A stretch of 64,000 bases of DNA, taken from NCBI RefSeq assembly GCF_002091675.1, contig NZ_BDAE01000010.1:91203-155202 (forward strand). The letters are read 5' to 3'. This DNA comes from Pseudomonas luteola NBRC 103146. GTDB lineage: Bacteria; Pseudomonadota; Gammaproteobacteria; Pseudomonadales; Pseudomonadaceae. Under the pieces are notes generated by a model, which saw only the letters and a program-made list of their open reading frames with translations, made no database searches and was not told the DNA's origin. Each line of letters starts with the position of its first letter. Within the stretch, counting starts at the first letter, position 1. This document shows positions 10,556 through 19,701 of this stretch, one piece after another. Made by a program: the position numbers and the translations under genes.

Positions 10556-11788
10556 TTAGCGACGCGTATCGTTGGCAGTAAGCTGAATCGGCTTGTCCGG
10601 CAGAGGCAGGCTTTTCGCTACCAGCTCGCGCTGATGCTTGAGTGCAGCCAGGGTAGCCTCGTCAGCCATGGGTACGATCTGAGCATCTGCCTGGGAGCCC
10701 GGACGGATGCGTTGCAGGCCATTGATGATGACCTTGTCATTGCTGGCCAGACCTGTACGGACGATCCGCAGCCCTTCGATTTTCGGACCCAGTTCAACCG
10801 AGCGGTAATCCACGGTGCCGTCGTCTTTGACTACCAGCACGTATTTTTTGCCCAGATCAGTACCTACAGCCTCATCCTTGATGAGCATCGCGTTATAGGT
10901 ACCGCTGCCAACCAGCTTCAGCCTTGCATAGAGCCCGGGAGTAAACTGGCCATCAGTGTTTTCGAATACGGCCCGTCCACGAATGGTGCCTGTACGGGGA
11001 TCAACCTGGTTATCAAGAAAGTTCATCTTGCCTAGGTGAGGGTGGCCGGTTTCGCTGGAAAGCCCCATAAAGACCGGACTGGTTTCGCCCCGCACACCTT
11101 GGCGTTTCAAGTCGGAATACTTGAGGAAAACACGTTCATCAGCATCGAAATAGGCATACACCTTGTCGGTGGATACCAGCGTGGTGAGCTGGCTTTCCCC
11201 AGCATTTACCAGGTTACCCGCGGTGACCTCGGCCCGGCCAACGCGACCTGTAATGGGGGCGGTAACTTGAGTAAAGCTCAGGTTCAGACGAGCTGCGTCC
11301 AGTTCGGCTTGCGTAGCGGCAAGCGTCGCCTTGGCTTCCAATGCGTCGCTGGTGCGGGCATCCGCTACTTCGGCAGAGATCGCATTGCTTGAGCGCAAGC
11401 GCTCGCCACGTTGTGCTTCATTCTGAGCCCGATCCAGATGAGCCTTGGCCTGTTGCAGCTGCGCTTCCAGACGCTTCACTTCGGCCTGGAAGGGGCGGGG
11501 GTCGATCTGGAAAAGCAGGTCGCCTTTCTTAACTAAGGTGCCTTCCTGAAAGACAACCCGATCGATATAGCCCGAAACGCGCGGACGAATGATGACAGAC
11601 TCGGGCGCTTCGAGGCGGCCGGTAACCTCATCCCATTCCGTGATCGGTTGTTGAATGACCTGAGCGGCGCTGACCTTGGGCTTTGCTGGTGCTGTGGCCG
11701 ACGCATCAGGCTTGTTGTCGCAGGCACTGAGCAATAGAACGCTGGCTAATGCCAGAGAAGATCGCCAGAGAGTGGAAGACTGTTCCAT
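10556..11788 (-). CDS. mexE: RND periplasmic adaptor lipoprotein MexE
   Basis: This is the membrane-fusion (adaptor) subunit linking MexF to OprN in the periplasm, 410 aa. The signal peptide ends in a lipobox LSAC (Cys23), followed by DNKPDASAT. The barrel-sandwich/lipoyl half (GYIDRVVFQEGTLVKKGDLLFQ split around a coiled-coil hairpin at about residues 100-165) and its partner ITGRVGRAEVTAGNLV are clear, and the beta-barrel and membrane-proximal domains follow. It is the first gene of mexEF-oprN; the 169 bp between it and mexT carry two ATCGAT palindromes that look like MexT sites. Confidence 0.94.
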   Translation of the reverse strand: MEQSSTLWRSSLALASVLLLSACDNKPDASATAPAKPKVSAAQVIQQPITEWDEVTGRLEAPESVIIRPRVSGYIDRVVFQEGTLVKKGDLLFQIDPRPFQAEVKRLEAQLQQAKAHLDRAQNEAQRGERLRSSNAISAEVADARTSDALEAKATLAATQAELDAARLNLSFTQVTAPITGRVGRAEVTAGNLVNAGESQLTTLVSTDKVYAYFDADERVFLKYSDLKRQGVRGETSPVFMGLSSETGHPHLGKMNFLDNQVDPRTGTIRGRAVFENTDGQFTPGLYARLKLVGSGTYNAMLIKDEAVGTDLGKKYVLVVKDDGTVDYRSVELGPKIEGLRIVRTGLASNDKVIINGLQRIRPGSQADAQIVPMADEATLAALKHQRELVAKSLPLPDKPIQLTANDTRR

Positions 11789-11874
11789 GTTCGTTTCCGC
11801 CGGACAAAGTGAGGAAAATTTAAGTACGGCGGAGTCTGGCTCAAGGGTCTGACACGATCGAATCGAACACTCTG

Positions 11875-11930
11875 AATTTAACTATCGATCAAAATGATAA
11901 AAGCCTTCAAATGTATCGATAGCAGACTAT
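11875..11930 (-). promoter_or_regulatory. Candidate MexT-binding sites upstream of mexE
   Basis: Two ATCGAT palindromes lie 31 bp apart (11884-11889 and 11915-11920), about three helical turns, in the AT-rich mexT-mexE spacer. Read on the - strand, the first is ATCA-N5-ATCGAT-AG. The second, on the + strand, is TTCA-N5-ATCGAT-N5-ACTAT. Both resemble the published MexT box as I recall it, ATCA-N5-GTCGAT-N4-ACYAT. The element AACTATCGAT at 11880-11889 recurs exactly in the mexS-mexT spacer. Binding is inferred from position and motif only. Confidence 0.5.
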
Positions 11931-11957
11931 TTTTAGCTATGTAATACCAGCCCATAA

Positions 11958-12872
11958 CTATAAACTGTCTGGATCTCCCACAAACATTTGTATACGAGAG
12001 CGTAACCAGCGTTCGGCAGGATCGTTATCGTGCACACCGCTCCAGGCCATGGAGAGTTCAAAGGATTGCACCTCTAGAGGTGGGTCCTCAATGCGCAAGC
12101 CGCCATTGGAAGCCAATACCTGGGCGGTGTAGTCAGGGACGGTAGCTAGCAGGTCCGTATTGGTCAGCAGTGTTCCCAGACCGTTGAACTGGGGGACTGC
12201 CAGCACGACGCGCCTCTGCTTGCCCAGCGTGGCCAGCGCATCATCGATAAAGCCACTCAGGTCTCCAGCAGGCGATACCAGAGCATGAGGGCGAGCACAA
12301 AAGTCGTCCAAGGTCAGCGTGCCGGGAATGGAATCGGCCCGAAGCACTTTTGAGCGCGAGCGCCGCAAGGTCTTGCGTTTGGCATTGGCGGGCAGCTCGG
12401 AGGTGTAGGCAACGCCTACAGTTATCTCGCCGGAGGCCAGTTGGCTGGAAATGTTCAGGTAGTTGGTTCGGCGTATGACCAAGGCTACTCCGGGTGCCTC
12501 TGCGCGAAGGCGCCTGAGCAGGGGCGGCAGCAGGGCAAACTCGACGTCGTCCGACAGTCCTATTCTGAATACGCGATCGGCGCTTGCCGGTTCGAAATTC
12601 TGTGCGCGGCTCATGGCCGAGGAGATTGAGTCCAGGGCTGGTGAAAGCAGGCCGAAGATCTCCATGGCACGGGGTGTAGGTTCCATCGTACGGCCGGTGC
12701 GGACCAGCAATGGATCGTCAAACAGGCTGCGCAGACGGGCAAGGGCGGCGCTGATGGCAGGCTGGCCCAGGAAGAGCTTTTCAGCAGCGCGGGTTACGCT
12801 CCGCTCCCGCATCAATGTCTCGAACACAATCAACAGGTTGAGGTCTACTCGGCGAAGATCGTTGCGATTCAT
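11958..12872 (-). CDS. mexT: LysR-type transcriptional activator MexT
   Basis: This is the LysR-family activator of mexEF-oprN, 304 aa, the usual MexT length. An N-terminal winged HTH (about residues 8-66, with AAEKLFLGQPAISAALARLR) is followed by a type-2 periplasmic-binding-like effector domain. Several stretches match MexT as I remember it, including GLSDDVEFALLP, PANAKRKTLRR, DDFCARPHALVS, VLAVPQFNGL and the C-terminus WLRSRIQMFVGDPDSL. It lies directly upstream of mexE in the same direction and divergent from mexS, exactly the P. aeruginosa arrangement. The frame is intact; in some P. aeruginosa strains mexT is inactivated by a short insertion, and that is not seen here. Confidence 0.95.
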   Translation of the reverse strand: MNRNDLRRVDLNLLIVFETLMRERSVTRAAEKLFLGQPAISAALARLRSLFDDPLLVRTGRTMEPTPRAMEIFGLLSPALDSISSAMSRAQNFEPASADRVFRIGLSDDVEFALLPPLLRRLRAEAPGVALVIRRTNYLNISSQLASGEITVGVAYTSELPANAKRKTLRRSRSKVLRADSIPGTLTLDDFCARPHALVSPAGDLSGFIDDALATLGKQRRVVLAVPQFNGLGTLLTNTDLLATVPDYTAQVLASNGGLRIEDPPLEVQSFELSMAWSGVHDNDPAERWLRSRIQMFVGDPDSL

Positions 12873-12963
12873 GGTATGCCCTTAACCGTGGCCATGCATT
12901 TGTTCGAGCGCATGAGACTGTAGTGAGTCGAGGGCGGCGTCAAGCCTTGCATCACTGACATTC

Positions 12964-12987
12964 ATGACAACTATCGATACGGGCGGG
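12964..12987 (+). promoter_or_regulatory. Candidate MexT site in the mexT-mexS spacer
   Basis: The 179-bp divergent spacer (12873-13051) contains AACTATCGAT at 12969-12978, identical to ten bases upstream of mexE. MexT is known to activate mexS in P. aeruginosa, so a shared element in both control regions fits. The flanking half-site agrees only partly with the MexT consensus. Confidence 0.4.
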
Positions 12988-13051
12988 TAGCGTTGAGGCG
13001 CCAGCTTGGATACAGTCCGTAGCCATACGGAATCCACCAAAGAGGTTTGCG

Positions 13052-14068
13052 ATGTCCCGTGTGATTCGCTTTCACCAGTTCGGCAGTGCTGATGTCCTGT
13101 GCTGCGAAAACCAACCCACTCCTGAGCCTGGTGCAGGGGAAGTACTGGTGCGTGTACAGGCGCTGGGCGTATGTTGGGGCGACGTGCTCTGGCGGCAGAA
13201 CCTGGCCGATGAGCCTGCCACATTGCCGGCTGGGTTTGGTTCTGAGCTGGCGGGTGAGGTTGTGTCCGTGGGCGAGGGCGTCCGCCATTTCCAACCAGGC
13301 ATGCGAGTGGCCAGCTTTCCTGCGCACTCGATCAACCAGTATCCGGCCAGTGGTGACATGGTGCTGATGCCCCAGCAGGCATTGACCGAATACCCTGATA
13401 CGCTGACGCCGGCTGAAGCGGCAGTTCATTATGCCGGTCTGCTGCTGGCCTATTTTGCCCTGGTAGACCTGGCTCAGCTCAAGGCCGGACAGCAGGTACT
13501 GGTTACCGAAGCCAGCAACTGCGTAGGCCCGGCGGTGGTTCAGCTGGCGACCGCCTTGGGTGCACAGGTGATCGCGGCTACCAGCGAGTCGGAAAACCGT
13601 GCACTGCTCAAAGGGCTGGGTGCTGTGAAGGTCGTATCGACCGATGAGCAGGATCTGGTGCTGGAAGTAGAGCGTTTTACCGAGAGTCGCGGCGTTGAGG
13701 TTGTACTGGATGCGCTATGTGGTCCGCAGCTGTCCCGCCTGGGTGATATTGCCGCGACACGGGGCAAGCTGATCATTTACGGGATGGGTGGCGGTAACGA
13801 GGCGTCCTTTCCGGCTTGCGCTGCGTTCAAGAAGCACCTGCAGATTTTCCGGCATAGCGTCCTGGATTTTACAGGTCATCCAGAGCTTGGCCTGGAGCCC
13901 CATGCCGAGGCGGTACAACGGGCGCTGACGGTGATCAATCAAATGACCCGGGATGGTCTGCTCAAGCCCATCGTTGCGCATACGCTGCCGTTTGACCAGT
14001 TCGTGGAAGCCCATCGGCTTGTAGAAAACGAATGCCTCAAGGGGCGGGTCGTCTTGACCGTTGAGTAA
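13052..14068 (+). CDS. mexS: Quinone-type oxidoreductase MexS
   Basis: This is a medium-chain (MDR) zinc-independent quinone/alcohol oxidoreductase of 338 aa. The N-terminal GroES-like domain begins MSRVIRFHQFG and contains EVLVRVQALGVCWGDVLWRQ; the Rossmann domain follows from about residue 140 (VTEASNCVGPAVVQLATALG). The close resemblance to MexS and the divergent position next to mexT identify it. In P. aeruginosa, loss of MexS raises toxic electrophiles and activates MexT, switching on mexEF-oprN; a MexT-dependent feedback induces mexS. GAGG just upstream (13041-13044) gives a good ribosome site for ATG 13052. A hairpin-like repeat (CGGGCA/TGCCCG) about 20 nt after the stop has no T tract. 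Confidence 0.93.
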   Translation: MSRVIRFHQFGSADVLCCENQPTPEPGAGEVLVRVQALGVCWGDVLWRQNLADEPATLPAGFGSELAGEVVSVGEGVRHFQPGMRVASFPAHSINQYPASGDMVLMPQQALTEYPDTLTPAEAAVHYAGLLLAYFALVDLAQLKAGQQVLVTEASNCVGPAVVQLATALGAQVIAATSESENRALLKGLGAVKVVSTDEQDLVLEVERFTESRGVEVVLDALCGPQLSRLGDIAATRGKLIIYGMGGGNEASFPACAAFKKHLQIFRHSVLDFTGHPELGLEPHAEAVQRALTVINQMTRDGLLKPIVAHTLPFDQFVEAHRLVENECLKGRVVLTVE

Positions 14069-14184
14069 GTAGACGGGCAGTGCGCCTGCAATGCGTTGCC
14101 CGACACGCCTGATTTCTTCCCCCCGCCTGTGCTGCAGCCGAGTCAACCGTTCGGCTGCTTGCAACTTATCTCCATCAATAGCCT

Positions 14185-14213
14185 GAACTTTTCCCTTAGG
14201 CGTCGGCTCAGTA
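14185..14213 (+). promoter_or_regulatory. Candidate AlgU (sigma-22/RpoE-type) promoter for glgE-treS-glgB
   Basis: In the 278-bp gap before glgE, GAACTT at 14185-14190 is a perfect -35 for the extracytoplasmic sigma factor AlgU. TCAGT at 14208-14212 lies 17 nt later, partly matching the TCTGA -10. The start would be about 130 nt before glgE. AlgU-type control would suit osmotic or desiccation induction of this pathway. Nothing else recognisable was found in the gap apart from the mexS-distal hairpin. Confidence 0.45.
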
Positions 14214-14346
14214 TTTCATACCTATTGGGCTCAGCGCGGTAGAGGTTATGACCCTCCGCCGCACCCGCCACAAGGCATCGAAGGATGTTCCGATCGCCGG
14301 AAGCTGGGCATGAGCCAGCCAACAGCACTTTAAGGAGTCAGGCTCG

Positions 14347-16350
14347 ATGTCGAATACCGATCTCCCCGGTTCACTCGCTTATCTACCTTATGACCCGGAA
14401 ACGGCGTCGCAAACACCGAGAATTGCCATCGAGTCGGTCAGTCCGACAGTGGATAACGGACAATTCGCTGCCAAGGGCATCGCCGGCCAGCCCATTACCG
14501 TAAAGACCACCATTTTCGCAGACGGGCACGACAAGCTGGCCGCCTGCGTACTGTGGCGCGTGGAGGGTGCTGAAGACTGGCAGCGAGTACCGCTGGAGCT
14601 TCAAACCAATGACCTCTGGCTGTGCGAGTTCACGCCGGTACAGGTGGCTCGACATGAATTTGTCGTTCAAGCGTGGTGGGATGTGTACGGCAGTTACCGC
14701 TACGAGCTTGAAAAGAAATATGGCGCTGGTGTGCCGATCGGACTTGAGTTACAGGAAGGACGCATCCATCTGGAGCAGGCCCTGACTCGTGCGGATGACG
14801 AGGTGCGGCCCGGTCTGGAATCCTTGCTGGTACGGTTCGATCAGTGCGCTACCGAAGGTGACAAGGTGGCTTTGTTGCTTAGCTCGGAAACTGAGCGCAA
14901 CATGCGCGACGCAGATGCCTATCCGCATCTGACCCACAGCGTCGAGTACCCGTTGGACATTGAGCGCCTCAAGGCACAATTCGCCAGCTGGTATGAACTC
15001 TTTCCCCGCTCGATCACTAATGACCCACAGCGTCACGGCACCTTTCGCGATGTAATCGGTGAGCTGCCTCGTGTACGTGACATGGGCTTCGATGTCCTGT
15101 ACTTCCCACCGATCCATCCGATCGGTCTCGCCCACCGCAAGGGCAAGAACAATACCCTGGGTGCGGGCCCTGATCAGCCTGGCAGCCCTTATGCCATTGG
15201 TAGTCCCGATGGTGGCCATGATGCCGTACATCCGCAACTCGGAACGCTTGAAGATTTCCGTGCGCTGGTTGCCGCAGCGGCTGATCATGGTCTTGAAATC
15301 GCACTCGACTTTGCCATCCAATGTTCACCTGATCATCCCTGGCTCAAGGAGCATCCGGGCTGGTTCTCCTGGCGTCCTGATGGCTCCATGCGCTACGCGG
15401 AAAACCCGCCCAAAAAGTACCAGGACATCGTCAACGTCGATTTTTATGCCAAGGATTCCGTCCCGGACCTCTGGCTCGCGCTGCGTGATGTGGTCTGGCA
15501 TTGGGTGGAGCAGGGCGTCAAGATTTTCCGGGTCGATAACCCCCACACCAAGCCATTGCCGTTCTGGGAATGGCTGATTGCGGATATCCGTGGCCGTGAC
15601 CCAGAAGTCATGTTCCTGGCCGAGGCCTTTACCAAGCCAGCGATGATGGCGCGTTTGGGCAAAGTCGGATATTCGCAGAGCTATACCTATTTTACCTGGC
15701 GCAATACAAAGGCTGAGCTGACGGAATATTTCACACAGCTCAATAGTTCGCCCTGGCGCGAATGCTATCGGCCCAACTTCTTTGTTAACACGCCGGACAT
15801 CAATCCGGTTTTCCTACAGACCAGTGGGCGTCCAGGGTTTTTGATTCGCGCAGCGCTGGCCACCATGGGGTCGGGCCTGTGGGGCATGTATTCAGGTTTT
15901 GAGTTGTGTGAAGGCACGCCGCTAACGCCCGGCAAGGAAGAATATCTGGATTCCGAGAAGTACGAGTTGCGCCCCCGCAACTGGTATGCGCCGGGCAACA
16001 TCATGGCGGAAGTTGCACAGCTCAACCGGATCCGCAAGCAGAACCCTGCTCTCCAGACACATCTGGGGATCAAGTTCTACAACGTGTTCAATGACAACAT
16101 CATCCTGTTCGGCAAGTACACGCCTGATCTCAGCAATTTCGTACTAGTGGCAATCAATCTTGATCCCCATAACGCCCAGGAAGGCCACTTTGAACTCCCC
16201 TTGTGGGAATTCGGACTCGACGATAATGCATCCATGCATGGCGAAGACCTCATGACCGGCCACCGCTGGACATGGCACGGGAAAACACAATGGACGCGTC
16301 TCGATCCTTCCATGCCATTTGGCATATGGCGTATCCGCCCGGCCATCTAG
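14347..16350 (+). CDS. glgE: alpha-1,4-glucan:maltose-1-phosphate maltosyltransferase GlgE
   Basis: GlgE (GH13_3) transfers maltosyl units from maltose-1-phosphate to the non-reducing end of alpha-1,4-glucan in the cytoplasm. The 667-aa length is typical. An N-terminal beta-sandwich region precedes the (beta/alpha)8 barrel. The nucleophile is Asp397 in FRVDNPHT, the acid/base Glu426 in LAEAFT and the stabilising Asp484 in NTPDINPVF; spacing agrees with the Streptomyces enzyme (394/423/480). The maltose-1-phosphate pocket region NPPKKYQDI is present. AAGGAG at 14332-14337 supports the start. It is followed after 18 nt by treS-mak and then glgB, the standard GlgE-pathway operon, equivalent to PA2151-PA2153. 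Confidence 0.95.
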   Translation: MSNTDLPGSLAYLPYDPETASQTPRIAIESVSPTVDNGQFAAKGIAGQPITVKTTIFADGHDKLAACVLWRVEGAEDWQRVPLELQTNDLWLCEFTPVQVARHEFVVQAWWDVYGSYRYELEKKYGAGVPIGLELQEGRIHLEQALTRADDEVRPGLESLLVRFDQCATEGDKVALLLSSETERNMRDADAYPHLTHSVEYPLDIERLKAQFASWYELFPRSITNDPQRHGTFRDVIGELPRVRDMGFDVLYFPPIHPIGLAHRKGKNNTLGAGPDQPGSPYAIGSPDGGHDAVHPQLGTLEDFRALVAAAADHGLEIALDFAIQCSPDHPWLKEHPGWFSWRPDGSMRYAENPPKKYQDIVNVDFYAKDSVPDLWLALRDVVWHWVEQGVKIFRVDNPHTKPLPFWEWLIADIRGRDPEVMFLAEAFTKPAMMARLGKVGYSQSYTYFTWRNTKAELTEYFTQLNSSPWRECYRPNFFVNTPDINPVFLQTSGRPGFLIRAALATMGSGLWGMYSGFELCEGTPLTPGKEEYLDSEKYELRPRNWYAPGNIMAEVAQLNRIRKQNPALQTHLGIKFYNVFNDNIILFGKYTPDLSNFVLVAINLDPHNAQEGHFELPLWEFGLDDNASMHGEDLMTGHRWTWHGKTQWTRLDPSMPFGIWRIRPAI

Positions 16351-16368
16351 GCCAAAGGAAGACTATAA

Positions 16369-19300
16369 ATGGCGAAACCAAAGAAAACGCGCTCGCGCAA
16401 ACCAGCGGCCTTTATCAATGACCCGTTGTGGTACAAGGATGCGGTCATCTATCAGGTTCACGTGAAGTCGTTTTACGATTCCAACAACGACGGAATCGGT
16501 GACTTTCCTGGCCTGATCGATAAGCTCGACTACATTGCTGGCCTGGGCGTCAACACCATTTGGATACTGCCGTTCTACCCGTCGCCGCGCCGCGATGACG
16601 GGTACGATATCTCCGAATACCGTGGAGTGCATCCGGATTACGGCACCATGGCGGATGCCAGGCGCTTTATTGCCGAGGCGCACAAAAGGGGATTGCGGGT
16701 CATCACTGAGCTGGTAATCAACCATACCTCTAGCGATCACCCTTGGTTTCAGCGTGCACGCAAGGCGAAGAAAGGGTCTTCGGCGCGTAACTTTTATGTC
16801 TGGTCAGATGATGACAAGAAGTACGATGGTACGCGGATCATCTTTCTGGATACCGAAAAGTCCAACTGGACGTGGGATCCTGTCGCTGAGCAGTATTACT
16901 GGCACCGATTCTACTCGCACCAGCCTGACTTGAACTTTGATAACCCTCAGGTCATGAAAGCGGTGATCTCGATCATGCGCTACTGGCTAGACATGGGCGT
17001 CGATGGCTTGCGTCTGGATGCCATTCCCTATCTGGTGGAGCGTGACGGCACCAATAACGAAAACCTGCCCGAAACCCATGCGGTACTCAAACAGATTCGT
17101 GCCGAGATCGATGCGAATTACCCGGACCGGATGTTGCTGGCGGAAGCCAATCAGTGGCCGGAAGATACGCAGCAGTACTTTGGCGAAGGTGACGAGTGCC
17201 ACATGGCGTTCCACTTTCCGCTGATGCCTCGCATGTATATGGCTATTGCCCAGGAAGACCGCTTTCCTATCAGCGATATCCTGCGTCAGACCCCTGAAAT
17301 TCCAGCGAACTGTCAATGGTCGATCTTTTTGCGCAACCACGACGAACTGACGCTTGAAATGGTGACTGACCGGGAACGGGATTATCTGTGGAATTTTTAC
17401 GCCTCGGACCGACGTGCGCGCATCAATCTGGGGATTCGCCGTCGCCTGGCACCGCTGCTCGAGCGGGATCGTCGGCGGATCGAACTGCTCAATAGCCTGC
17501 TTCTCTCCATGCCAGGTACGCCTACGATGTACTACGGCGATGAAATCGGCATGGGCGACAATATCCACCTAGGCGACCGAGACGGCGTACGTACGCCGAT
17601 GCAATGGTCGGTCGACCGCAATGGTGGCTTCTCCCGTGCCGACCCGGCCAGCCTCGTGCTACCGGTGGTAATGGACCCGCTATATGGCTATCAGTCGATC
17701 AACGTAGAGTCACAGGCGCGCGATCCTCATTCGCTGCTGAACTGGACGCGCCGCATGCTGGCCGTGCGCAAGCAACAGAAAGCCTTTGGTCGCGGCACCA
17801 TGAAGATGCTCCGGCCAACCAACCGCCGTATTCTGGCGTATTTGCGTGACTACACCACGCCCGAAGGCGAGCACGAGACCATTCTCTGTGTTGCCAACGT
17901 GTCGCGTGCTGCCCAGGCCGTCGAACTGGATCTGTCATCCATGGCAGGCAAGGTGCCCGTGGAAATGCTGGGAGGCAGTGCCTTTCCGCCCATTGGCCAA
18001 CTGCCTTACATGCTGACACTTCAGCCGTACGGATTTTATTGGTTCTACCTCGCAGGCAATGAACAGATGCCTGCGTGGCACTCCGAGCCTCCAGAAACCA
18101 TGCCTGACTTCCAAACGCTCGTCATCAAAAAGAATCTGCAAGAGTTGCTCAGCGGTACGCCGCGCAAGGCTCTTGAGCAGGAAATCCTGCCGCTGTACCT
18201 GCCCAAGCGCCGCTGGTTCGGCAGCAAGGACGAGGCGATCCAGCAGGTCACTCTCATGTACGCTGTGGAAATTCCAACGCCGAAATTCCCCGTGCTGTTC
18301 ATGGAAGTCTGCGTGAAAAATGCCAAGGGGCAGGAACATTATGCTTTGCCGTTGGGCTTCCTGGCCGAGAGTGACCAGCATTGCAGTCCGTTGGCTACCC
18401 AGTTGGCGATGTCCCGCATTCGCCATGTTCGCAACGTAGGTCTGGTTACCGATGCCTTTACACTGACCAGCTTTGTGCATGGGGTGTTTAAGGCCTTCAA
18501 GGATCAGGCCGTACTGAAATCGCCTGCAGGTGAAATCCGCTTCCAGCCGTACATGGATGTCGAGAACTTCACTACAACCGATGAAACTGAAATTCGGCAC
18601 ATGGGTGTAGAGCAGTCCAACAGTTCGCTCATTGTAGGCGACAAGTACATGCTCAAGCTGATCCGGAAGGTAGCTACAGGTATTCATCCTGAAGTCGAAA
18701 TGGGTCGGTTCCTGACGGACAAAGGCTTTGCCAACATGGCGCCCTTGCTGGGTGAGGTAACACGCTACAACGAAGAGGGCACACCCAATGTGCTCATGCT
18801 GGTGCAGCCTCAGATCCATAACCAGGGGGATGCCTGGAAGTGGACGCTGGACAAGCTGGACCAGGTAACCCGTGACATGTTGGAGGCAGGGCTGTCAGAG
18901 GTGGAGAACGAGTTCACTGCCATGTCCGATCTGGAAAACTTTGCCGCCATTCTGGGGCAGCGCCTGGGTGAAATGCACACCTTGCTTGCCCAGGACACCG
19001 ATGACGCTGCGTTTGCACCCGAGAAGATCGATGCAGACTCCGCGCGTACGTTTGCTCACCGTGTACGGGAGCAGGTTGACGCTGCTCTGGATACGCTTGA
19101 GAACAAGCGCGCCTCCCTGGATAGCGCCAGCACCCAGCACCTCGACAAATTGGTATCTCAGCGCAAAGAGCTTGGCGAGCGCATTGAAGCCCTTGCCGAA
19201 GACGTAGCGGGTGGCCTGCGCATCCGTGTTCACGGAGATTTGCACCTTGGGCAAGTCCTGGTGTCTCAGGACGATGCCTACCTGATTGACTTTGAAGGTG

Positions 19301-19701
19301 AGCCTGCCCGTTCGCTGGACGAGCGTCGTGCCAAGTATGGTCCGCACAAGGACGTGGCAGGTCTGCTGCGATCCTTTGACTATGCGGCGGCCATGATCAC
19401 CATGAGCAGTAACAGTGGTGCCGATACGTCGGAAGAGGCAATGCGTCAACGGCTACAGGCAGCAGAGACCTATCGCACAACGGCTTACGCGGCCTTCCTC
19501 AAGGCTTATCGTGAGGCTGCTGCCGGTATCGCCCATGAGTGGAGCGAGCGTGGTGAGCAGGCAGCGCTGGATCTCTATACGCTAGAGAAAGCCGTTTATG
19601 AAATTGGTTATGAAGCGGCCAATCGGCCTAACTGGATCAACATTCCGCTGCGCGGCGTAGCCGCCATTGTGGATTCGCTCATTTCGGGAGCAAAAGGATG
19701 A
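16369..19701 (+). CDS. treS: Trehalose synthase-maltokinase fusion TreS-Mak
   Basis: This bifunctional cytoplasmic enzyme of 1110 aa isomerises trehalose and maltose (TreS, GH13_16, residues about 20-560) and then phosphorylates maltose to maltose-1-phosphate (maltokinase/Pep2, about 580-1100). TreS catalytic residues are visible as Asp217 ([10 protein letters not shown]), Glu259 (LLAEANQ) and Asp325 (FLRNHDEL). The kinase half has the APH-like catalytic loop [10 protein letters not shown] (Asp957) and metal-binding IDFEGEP (Asp974). Fusion of the two activities is common in Pseudomonas and channels the substrate for GlgE. The stop overlaps the glgB start by 4 nt. Confidence 0.95.
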   Translation: MAKPKKTRSRKPAAFINDPLWYKDAVIYQVHVKSFYDSNNDGIGDFPGLIDKLDYIAGLGVNTIWILPFYPSPRRDDGYDISEYRGVHPDYGTMADARRFIAEAHKRGLRVITELVINHTSSDHPWFQRARKAKKGSSARNFYVWSDDDKKYDGTRIIFLDTEKSNWTWDPVAEQYYWHRFYSHQPDLNFDNPQVMKAVISIMRYWLDMGVDGLRLDAIPYLVERDGTNNENLPETHAVLKQIRAEIDANYPDRMLLAEANQWPEDTQQYFGEGDECHMAFHFPLMPRMYMAIAQEDRFPISDILRQTPEIPANCQWSIFLRNHDELTLEMVTDRERDYLWNFYASDRRARINLGIRRRLAPLLERDRRRIELLNSLLLSMPGTPTMYYGDEIGMGDNIHLGDRDGVRTPMQWSVDRNGGFSRADPASLVLPVVMDPLYGYQSINVESQARDPHSLLNWTRRMLAVRKQQKAFGRGTMKMLRPTNRRILAYLRDYTTPEGEHETILCVANVSRAAQAVELDLSSMAGKVPVEMLGGSAFPPIGQLPYMLTLQPYGFYWFYLAGNEQMPAWHSEPPETMPDFQTLVIKKNLQELLSGTPRKALEQEILPLYLPKRRWFGSKDEAIQQVTLMYAVEIPTPKFPVLFMEVCVKNAKGQEHYALPLGFLAESDQHCSPLATQLAMSRIRHVRNVGLVTDAFTLTSFVHGVFKAFKDQAVLKSPAGEIRFQPYMDVENFTTTDETEIRHMGVEQSNSSLIVGDKYMLKLIRKVATGIHPEVEMGRFLTDKGFANMAPLLGEVTRYNEEGTPNVLMLVQPQIHNQGDAWKWTLDKLDQVTRDMLEAGLSEVENEFTAMSDLENFAAILGQRLGEMHTLLAQDTDDAAFAPEKIDADSARTFAHRVREQVDAALDTLENKRASLDSASTQHLDKLVSQRKELGERIEALAEDVAGGLRIRVHGDLHLGQVLVSQDDAYLIDFEGEPARSLDERRAKYGPHKDVAGLLRSFDYAAAMITMSSNSGADTSEEAMRQRLQAAETYRTTAYAAFLKAYREAAAGIAHEWSERGEQAALDLYTLEKAVYEIGYEAANRPNWINIPLRGVAAIVDSLISGAKG

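Noticed and set aside
14085..14115. CGGGCA/TGCCCG repeat after mexS as a terminator
   Set aside because: The loop is long (17 nt) and no T tract follows, so termination is not supported.
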